Assembly (NCBI GenBank): GCA_029055875.1
Contig: JAIDCJ010000022.1
Location: 1-64,000, forward strand
Direction: 5' to 3'
Length of the DNA stretch: 64,000 nucleotides
Origin: Clostridia bacterium
GTDB lineage: Bacteria > Bacillota > Clostridia > Christensenellales > Borkfalkiaceae
Position numbers and translations under genes: made by a program. Every line of letters begins with the position of its first letter. Positions within the stretch are counted from its first letter, which is position 1. Below the pieces are notes generated by a model. The model saw only the letters and a list, made by a program, of their open reading frames with translations. It was not told the DNA's origin and did no database searches. Positions 58,663-64,000 of the stretch are shown here, piece after piece.

Positions 58663-59666
58663 TTCTTTTCTCCTTTGCTCTTCTTTACGGCGTCCTTTTC
58701 ATACGCTTTGACGATTGCCGTCACAAGCGGGTGCCGTACCACGTCGCGCTCGGTGAGTGTGCAGACTGCAACGTCGTCTATCCCTTTGAGTAAACCCGTC
58801 GCCTGCTTCAAACCGCTCGTCTTGCCGTCGGGGAGATCGGTCTGCGTCAAGTCGCCCGTGACCACCATTTTACTGCCCTCGCCGAGGCGCGTTAAAAACA
58901 TTTTCATTTGTTCGCGCGTCGCGTTCTGCGCTTCGTCCAAAATGACGAACGCGTTTGAGAGCGTTCTTCCGCGCATATACGCAAGCGGCGCGACTTCGAT
59001 TGCTCCCTTTTCCATGAGCTTGGTGTAGGTGTCCATGCCGAACATTTCCTGAAGTGCGTCGTACAAGGGGCGCAAATAAGGGTCTACCTTCGTCTGCAAA
59101 TCACCGGGCAAAAAGCCGAGCTTTTCCCCCGCTTCCACGGCGGGACGGGTGAGAATGATTTTTTCCACCCGCTTGCTCTTAAACGCCACCGCCGCAAGGC
59201 ATACCGCGAGATAGGTTTTACCCGTACCCGCAGGCCCTACGCCGAAGGTGATGGTATTGCTTTTGATTGCGTTCACGTATTCGCGCTGTCCCACCGTCTT
59301 GCACTTGACGGGCTTGCCGCGCGAGGTGACTGCCACGGCGTCCTTCATGATAGAGCCGATATCGCCTGCTCGCCCTTCCCGTGCCAGAGAAATACAATAC
59401 AGCAGACTGCTCTTATCGATATTCTCGCCCGCTTCGATAATGCCCAGAAGACTTTCGAGTACTTGTCCGCCGACCGCGGCGTTCTCCTCTTCGCCCTCGA
59501 GCACGATATTCGTTCCCTCCACGCGGGAAAGTACGCCCGTCTCGCGCGCAATGATAACGAGATTTTCATCAAACACGCCGACTACCTTTTGCAGCGTTTC
59601 CAAACTGCCCGTATCGACCGTAACCGTTTTTCGCGTAAATTTATCCTCCTGCGCCCGAAGACGCAT
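58659..59666 (-). CDS. phoH: PhoH family protein
   Basis: GPAGTGKTYLAVCLA, RGRTLSNAFVILDEAQNAT. Confidence 0.96.
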   Translation of the reverse strand: MRLRAQEDKFTRKTVTVDTGSLETLQKVVGVFDENLVIIARETGVLSRVEGTNIVLEGEEENAAVGGQVLESLLGIIEAGENIDKSSLLYCISLAREGRAGDIGSIMKDAVAVTSRGKPVKCKTVGQREYVNAIKSNTITFGVGPAGTGKTYLAVCLAAVAFKSKRVEKIILTRPAVEAGEKLGFLPGDLQTKVDPYLRPLYDALQEMFGMDTYTKLMEKGAIEVAPLAYMRGRTLSNAFVILDEAQNATREQMKMFLTRLGEGSKMVVTGDLTQTDLPDGKTSGLKQATGLLKGIDDVAVCTLTERDVVRHPLVTAIVKAYEKDAVKKSKGEKK

Positions 59667-59672
59667 TATGTA

Positions 59673-60530
59673 TTAATCTAAATTGAGCGCCGTCTCCGCA
59701 TGGGCGCGCCCCTCTATCAGGCAGCCCCCTTCCGTCTGCGTCGCCTTCAAATCGGTGATTTCGCCGTAATCGATATACGCCTGCGCGATTGCCGCCGCCT
59801 CCGAAAGCGCGTATTCCCTTTGAACGGCAAACGATACCTTCGCCCGCGCAATGACGATAACGCTTCTCGTGCCGCTCTCCCCTACGGGCGCGTGGCAGTC
59901 CACGAGGATATCGCCGTTATGCACTTCACTGCCGACTGCCGCAAGTGCGGTGCCCCGCACCACGACGAGCTCTTCCAATATTCCGTCCGCAGGTGCAACG
60001 AGGGGCGCATTTTCAATGAGTACGTTTTCGTCGCTGACCTCTACCGTAACGGTGAGCACGCCGCCCGAGAGCGCGAGCGAGCAAAAGCTCACGCGGGGGA
60101 GCGCTAAAATTTCCGAAGTAACCGCGCCCTCTTCGGGCTTTGCGGAAAACAGCTTCGTGGAATTGCGGGAGAGAATTTCGTGAACCTCTCTCTCGTAATA
60201 TGCGCCGCTACCGACGATTTCGATTCTTAAAATCCGCGTCTGCATGAAGCAAACGAGGAAGAGAAACACCGCCGCGCCCGCGATAAGTCCCGCGCTTTTG
60301 AGGGCTTCCCGCCTGAGGCGTTCCAAGCCCCGATAGCGGACCTTAACTATATTATAACATGAATTACTTAAAATTGCAAAAACTTTTTTCTCGTCTTTGG
60401 CGTTTACCCAAACGATAACCGCATTTTTTCGGATTTTTTCCGCGCCGAGTACCTCTACGCCCGCCCCTGCGAGCTTATCCACCACGCGATGCGCGCTTAA
60501 ACTTTCGATTTCGATTCCGCATTTTCGCAT
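59673..60530 (-). CDS. yqfD: sporulation protein YqfD
   Basis: LKSAGLIAGAAVFLFLVCFMQTRILRIEIVGS; adjacent yqfC and phoH. Confidence 0.88.
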   Translation of the reverse strand: MRKCGIEIESLSAHRVVDKLAGAGVEVLGAEKIRKNAVIVWVNAKDEKKVFAILSNSCYNIVKVRYRGLERLRREALKSAGLIAGAAVFLFLVCFMQTRILRIEIVGSGAYYEREVHEILSRNSTKLFSAKPEEGAVTSEILALPRVSFCSLALSGGVLTVTVEVSDENVLIENAPLVAPADGILEELVVVRGTALAAVGSEVHNGDILVDCHAPVGESGTRSVIVIARAKVSFAVQREYALSEAAAIAQAYIDYGEITDLKATQTEGGCLIEGRAHAETALNLD

Positions 60531-60539
60531 ACGCGCCCC

Positions 60540-60839
60540 CTAATCAAGCCGTTCCACTTTTGCAATGTTGCCGAGAATTGCCAAATCGCCCGCGAAGTAT
60601 TTGCCGAGCGCGAGGTGTTCGCCCTCTACGCTCACCGCGCCCTTTCTGCCCTTGAGCACGATTTTGGTTTCGGAAAATTCGAGAAGCCGCTTCACGTTCT
60701 GAAAATACCCGCCCTGTCCGTCAATGACGGTGTACTGCACGCGCGAGGTGATAAGCTCTTCCGTTTTCAACGCTTTGGAAATTTCCGAAATAAACTTCAT
60801 ACTTCTTATATTGTATGCGTTTTTCAAACGTTTTAACAC
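60540..60839 (-). CDS. yqfC: sporulation protein YqfC
   Basis: YqfC-like C-terminus (LLEFSETKIVLKGRKGAVSVEGEHLALGKYF). Confidence 0.85.
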   Translation of the reverse strand: MLKRLKNAYNIRSMKFISEISKALKTEELITSRVQYTVIDGQGGYFQNVKRLLEFSETKIVLKGRKGAVSVEGEHLALGKYFAGDLAILGNIAKVERLD

Positions 60840-60860
60840 TTCCGCGCCCCGAAACCCTCT

Positions 60861-60978
60861 CGCTTTCTATGAGCGAGCAAGACGAGGAGCGCGAGGAAAA
60901 CCCGAAGGAGTTTACTAAATGGTAAATGACTGAGGGTTGCCGCAGCGCGACAAAGTATTGCGAAGTTCAGAGGAAGCG
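60861..60978. repeat. element C of the structured intergenic family
   Basis: terminal arms CGCTTTCTATGA/TTCAGAGGAAGCG (one mismatch, one wobble); core GAGTTTAC-TAAATG-GTAAATGAC. Confidence 0.75.
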
Positions 60979-60983
60979 GCACG

Positions 60984-61013
60984 AAAAAAGCCCTCTCGAA
61001 AATCCGAGAGGGC
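60984..61013 (-). terminator. terminator after gap
   Basis: minus strand GCCCTCTCGGATTTTCGAGAGGGCTTTTTT. Confidence 0.8.
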
Positions 61014-61029
61014 TTTTATAGAATTTGAA

Positions 61030-62061
61030 TTATTTCAATTCAGCGAAGTACTTAATGGTACGTACCATCTGGCTCGTGTAGGAGTTCTCGTTGTCGTACC
61101 AGGAAACAACCTTCACAAGCGTGGTGCCGTCGCCCATGGGCATGCACTTGGTCTGCGTAGCGTCGAACAAGGAGCCGTAGGTGATGCCGACGATATCGGA
61201 AGATACGAGCTCTTCTTCGGTGTAGCCGAAGGATGCGGAAGCAGCGTCCTTCATAGCCTTGTTTACGCCGTCAGCGGTAACCTCGCCTTCGCAGATAGCG
61301 ATAAGCTGGGTAAGCGAACCGGTGGGAACGGGAACGCGCTGAGCGCAGCCGTCAAGCACGCCGTTGAGTTCGGGAACAACGAGGCCGATTGCCTTTGCAG
61401 CGCCCGTGGAGTTGGGAACGATGTTCACAGCAGCAGCGCGCGCACGGCGAAGATCGCCCTTGCGGTGAGGGCCGTCGAGTACCATCTGGTCGCCGGTGTA
61501 AGCGTGAATGGTGGTCATATAGCCCTTCTTGATTTTCGCATACTTATTGAGCGTGTGCGCCATGGGAGCAAGGCAGTTCGTGGTGCAGGAAGCTGCGGAA
61601 ATAATGGTGTCCGAAGCTTTAAGCGTCTTTTCGTTTACGCTGTATACGACGGTGGGAAGGTCGTTGCCTGCGGGAGCGGAAATGATAACCTTCTTCGCGC
61701 CTGCATCGATGTGTGCCTGCGATTTTGCCTTGGAGCAGTAGAAGCCCGTGCACTCGAGCACTACGTCTACGTCGAGATCTTTCCAAGGAAGGTTGATTGC
61801 GTCCTTTTCTTTATAAATTTTAATGGTCTTGCCGTTTACGGTAATCGTACCCTCTTCGTCGCTTGCGGAAACGCTGTCAGCGTACTCGTATCTGCCCTGC
61901 GCGGAATCGTACTTCAAAAGGTGTGCGAGCATGGAAGGGCTGGTTAAATCGTTAATTGCAACGATTTCATAACCCTTTGCGCCGAACATCTGTCTGAATG
62001 CAAGACGACCGATGCGTCCGAAGCCGTTAATTGCTACTTTTACGTTTTTTTGGTTTGCCAT
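61030..62061 (-). CDS. gap: type I glyceraldehyde-3-phosphate dehydrogenase
   Basis: [29 protein letters not shown]. Confidence 0.98.
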   Translation of the reverse strand: MANQKNVKVAINGFGRIGRLAFRQMFGAKGYEIVAINDLTSPSMLAHLLKYDSAQGRYEYADSVSASDEEGTITVNGKTIKIYKEKDAINLPWKDLDVDVVLECTGFYCSKAKSQAHIDAGAKKVIISAPAGNDLPTVVYSVNEKTLKASDTIISAASCTTNCLAPMAHTLNKYAKIKKGYMTTIHAYTGDQMVLDGPHRKGDLRRARAAAVNIVPNSTGAAKAIGLVVPELNGVLDGCAQRVPVPTGSLTQLIAICEGEVTADGVNKAMKDAASASFGYTEEELVSSDIVGITYGSLFDATQTKCMPMGDGTTLVKVVSWYDNENSYTSQMVRTIKYFAELK

Positions 62062-62211
62062 AACTAATAAAATCCTCCGGTTCTTTTTTGCGCTTTTCGC
62101 GTTAAAACCTTGCCTATTATACCACGGTTTTTATTTTCCGTCAACTTTTTTTACGAAGATTACCAACCGAGAAAATTTTTGTTATTTTTTCCATTAACTT
62201 GATAAACTCCC

Positions 62212-62240
62212 TTGCAATTTTCGGGGAAAAGTACTATAAT
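62212..62240 (+). promoter_or_regulatory. promoter of fba
   Basis: TTGCAA-N17-TATAAT. Confidence 0.75.
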
Positions 62241-62266
62241 AAAAGAAAAAATTCGGAGGAATTATT

Positions 62267-63202
62267 ATGCCCTTAGTTACTACTACCGAGATGTTCAAAA
62301 AGGCGTACAAAGGCGGTTATGCCGTAGGTGCGTTCAACGTGAACAACATGGAAATGATTCAAGCAATCGTAGAAGCCGCAAACGAGTGCCACTCGCCCGT
62401 AATTTTGCAGGTTTCCGCAGGCGCGAGAAAGTACGCGAACCCCGTTTATCTTCGCCACCTCGTTCAAGCCGCAGTTGAAACGACGGACATTCCCGTTGCC
62501 ATGCACCTTGACCACGGCGCGGATTTTGAAATCTGCAAAGCGTCCATTGACGGCGGCTTCACTTCCGTTATGATTGACGCTTCCTCGAAGCCTTGGGAAG
62601 AAAACATTGCACTCACCAAAAAGGTTGTTGAATACGCGCACGACCACGGCGTAGTGGTAGAAGCGGAGCTTGGAAAGCTCGCAGGCGTTGAGGACGACGT
62701 AAAGGTGGAAGCAAAGGACGCAATGTTCACCTCTCCCGACGAAGTGGAAGAATTCACGCAGAAGACGGGCATCGATTCCCTTGCAATCGCAATCGGTACC
62801 AGCCACGGCGCATATAAATTCAAGCCCGGTCAGGATCCCAAGCTCCGTATCGATATCCTCGAAGAAATCGGCAAACGCCTCCCCGGCTTCCCCATCGTAT
62901 TGCACGGCGCGTCGAGCGTTCCTCAGGATCAGGTTGCAATCGTCAACCAGTTCGGCGGTTCCATGCCCAACGCAATCGGCATTCCCGAAAGCGAGCTGAG
63001 AAAGGCCGCAAAGCTTGCCGTCTGCAAAATTAATATCGACTCCGACCTTCGCGTAGCCTTCACGGCGGCGATCCGCAAACACTTTGCGGAGAACCCCTCT
63101 CACTTCGACCCGCGCCAGTACCTCACCGACGCCCGCGCGAACATGAAGGAAATCGTAAAACACAAGATTATAAACGTGCTCGGCAGCGAAAACAAAGCGT
63201 AA
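62267..63202 (+). CDS. fba: class II fructose-bisphosphate aldolase
   Basis: GAFNVNNMEMIQAIVEAA, MHLDHGADFE, VLHGASSVPQDQV. Confidence 0.97.
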   Translation: MPLVTTTEMFKKAYKGGYAVGAFNVNNMEMIQAIVEAANECHSPVILQVSAGARKYANPVYLRHLVQAAVETTDIPVAMHLDHGADFEICKASIDGGFTSVMIDASSKPWEENIALTKKVVEYAHDHGVVVEAELGKLAGVEDDVKVEAKDAMFTSPDEVEEFTQKTGIDSLAIAIGTSHGAYKFKPGQDPKLRIDILEEIGKRLPGFPIVLHGASSVPQDQVAIVNQFGGSMPNAIGIPESELRKAAKLAVCKINIDSDLRVAFTAAIRKHFAENPSHFDPRQYLTDARANMKEIVKHKIINVLGSENKA

Positions 63203-63214
63203 ATTCAATTATAA

Positions 63215-63246
63215 AATCCCCCGCGGGTATCCGCGGGGGATTTTTT
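63215..63246. terminator. terminator after fba
   Basis: ATCCCCCGCGG..CCGCGGGGGATTTTTT. Confidence 0.8.
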
Positions 63247-63248
63247 GT

Positions 63249-63455
63249 TTATTCCTCTGCTCCAAGCAGATAGTCGGTTGTTACCTCAAAGAATTTTGCG
63301 ATTGCTAATACATCATTCAAACTCGGCTCTTGTTTGCTCGTTTCCCATTGACAAATCGTTGTTTTGCTGACGCCGAAAATTTTAGCAACCTCTGCTTGCG
63401 TTAAGTTTTTCTCATTTCTTAATTCTTTCAGTCTAATACCGAATGTTTTGTTCAT
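63249..63455 (-). CDS. XRE-family HTH regulator
   Basis: MNKTFGIRLKELRNEKNLTQAEVAKIFGVSKTTICQWETSKQEPSL; start trimmed. Confidence 0.9.
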   Translation of the reverse strand: MNKTFGIRLKELRNEKNLTQAEVAKIFGVSKTTICQWETSKQEPSLNDVLAIAKFFEVTTDYLLGAEE

Positions 63456-63461
63456 AAAAAA

Positions 63462-63517
63462 ATTATACAAGAAATTCCGAAAAACGGATTGACAATTCCG
63501 AATTTCGGAACTATAAT
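63462..63517. promoter_or_regulatory. divergent promoters with two palindromic operators
   Basis: plus TTGACA(63489-63494)-N17-TATAAT(63512-63517); minus TATAAT at 63467-63462; TTCCG-AATTT-CGGAA at 63496-63510 and TTCCG-AAAAA-CGGAT at 63475-63489. Confidence 0.8.
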
Positions 63518-63524
63518 ATTTTGT

Positions 63525-63734
63525 ATGAATAATCAAATTTTTACACAGCGGTTAAAAGAAAGCATTGAACAAAGCGGGCTTACGCTTACGGAAATTTCGG
63601 AAAAAGCGGAAATATCACTATGCTCGTTAAAGCGGTATATGAATGGAAAAACAATTCCAACCCTGCTTAGTTTATATAAGTTAAAGTACGTTTTAGATTT
63701 TGAATGCGATTATTTACTGCAAATCGGAAAATAA
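63525..63734 (+). CDS. XRE-family HTH regulator, divergent from 63249-63455
   Basis: MNNQIFTQRLKESIEQSGLTLTEISEKAEISLCSLKRYMNGKTIPTL; start trimmed. Confidence 0.85.
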   Translation: MNNQIFTQRLKESIEQSGLTLTEISEKAEISLCSLKRYMNGKTIPTLLSLYKLKYVLDFECDYLLQIGK

Positions 63735-63756
63735 CGGGCAAAAAAAGGAAGAGTTT

Positions 63757-64000
63757 TTACTCTTCCTTTTTTTCTTCTATCTTCTCTTCTGCCGCTTCGG
63801 GCGTCTTGGTTTTCTCTTTGCGGTTTCTGATTTTTTTTACGTTGTGATTCATGATAAATCTTACTAAGTACTGATAGCAGAATTTCTTGAAGCCGGTGAT
63901 GGTTTGAGCGTGTTCCTTATATAAATCGTCGGGAGAATCGTAAACGCCGAAATCTTCTACAATGCTCTTGCTCTGAATAAAAGTGCCCTCTCCGTTAAAT
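63757..64000 (-). CDS. C-terminal fragment of a protein of unknown function, cut by window end
   Basis: translated by hand: FNGEGTFIQSKSIVEDFGVYDSPDDLYKEHAQTITGFKKFCYQYLVRFIMNHNVKKIRNRKEKTKTPEAAEEKIEEKKEE*. Confidence 0.6.
   Translation of the reverse strand, partial: FNGEGTFIQSKSIVEDFGVYDSPDDLYKEHAQTITGFKKFCYQYLVRFIMNHNVKKIRNRKEKTKTPEAAEEKIEEKKEE

Noticed and set aside
55499-60978. Elements A-C as ordinary rho-independent terminators or IS remnants
   Set aside because: No T-runs at the expected positions, no transposase fragments or obvious target-site duplications; the core hairpin is only 5 bp while conservation spans ~110 bp.
62273-63208. 311-aa minus ORF antisense to fba
   Set aside because: Mirror of a clearly conserved fba reading frame; no independent support.
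63249-63734. Prophage or ICE annotation for the XRE loci
   Set aside because: No integrase, terminase, portal, relaxase or attachment-site evidence in the window; lysogeny-like architecture alone is insufficient.

Overview
64 kb of a low-to-mid GC Firmicutes/Clostridia-like chromosome, probably an uncultured spore-lineage organism (yqfC/yqfD present). Most of it is minus-strand housekeeping operons: khpA-rpsP-ffh-ylxM / ftsY-smc-rnc-plsX; pnp-rpsO; hemZ-MBL-rel-recJ-secF-secD; SCIFF peptide and its radical-SAM maturase; thiN-yajC-tgt-queA-ruvB-ruvA-ruvC; argH; yggS; queH-pdxT-pdxS-ruvX; rpmG-secE-nusG-rplK-rplA-rplJ-rplL with an L10 leader; nadB-nadC; recO-yqzL-era-ybeY-pgpH-phoH-yqfD-yqfC; gap and fba. 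No tRNA, rRNA, CRISPR array, transposase or phage structural gene was recognised. The main unexplained signals are: (1) three ~110-bp intergenic elements around era/ybeY/yqfC with a shared core hairpin and complementary but divergent flanking stems, a candidate structured RNA or mobile repeat family; (2) a promoter/aptamer-like stem/antiterminator/terminator leader in front of one of two tandem MGDG-synthase-like glycosyltransferases, a candidate riboswitch; (3) four compact divergent modules of tiny XRE regulators with palindromic operators placed on near-consensus promoters, several of them apparently leaderless, including a two-repressor cI/Cro-like pair with no phage genes; (4) a structured mazF leader carrying UACAU; (5) short genes missing from the ORF track (SCIFF peptide, YqzL, RpmG). 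All calls come from reading the sequence and supplied translations; no database search was possible.
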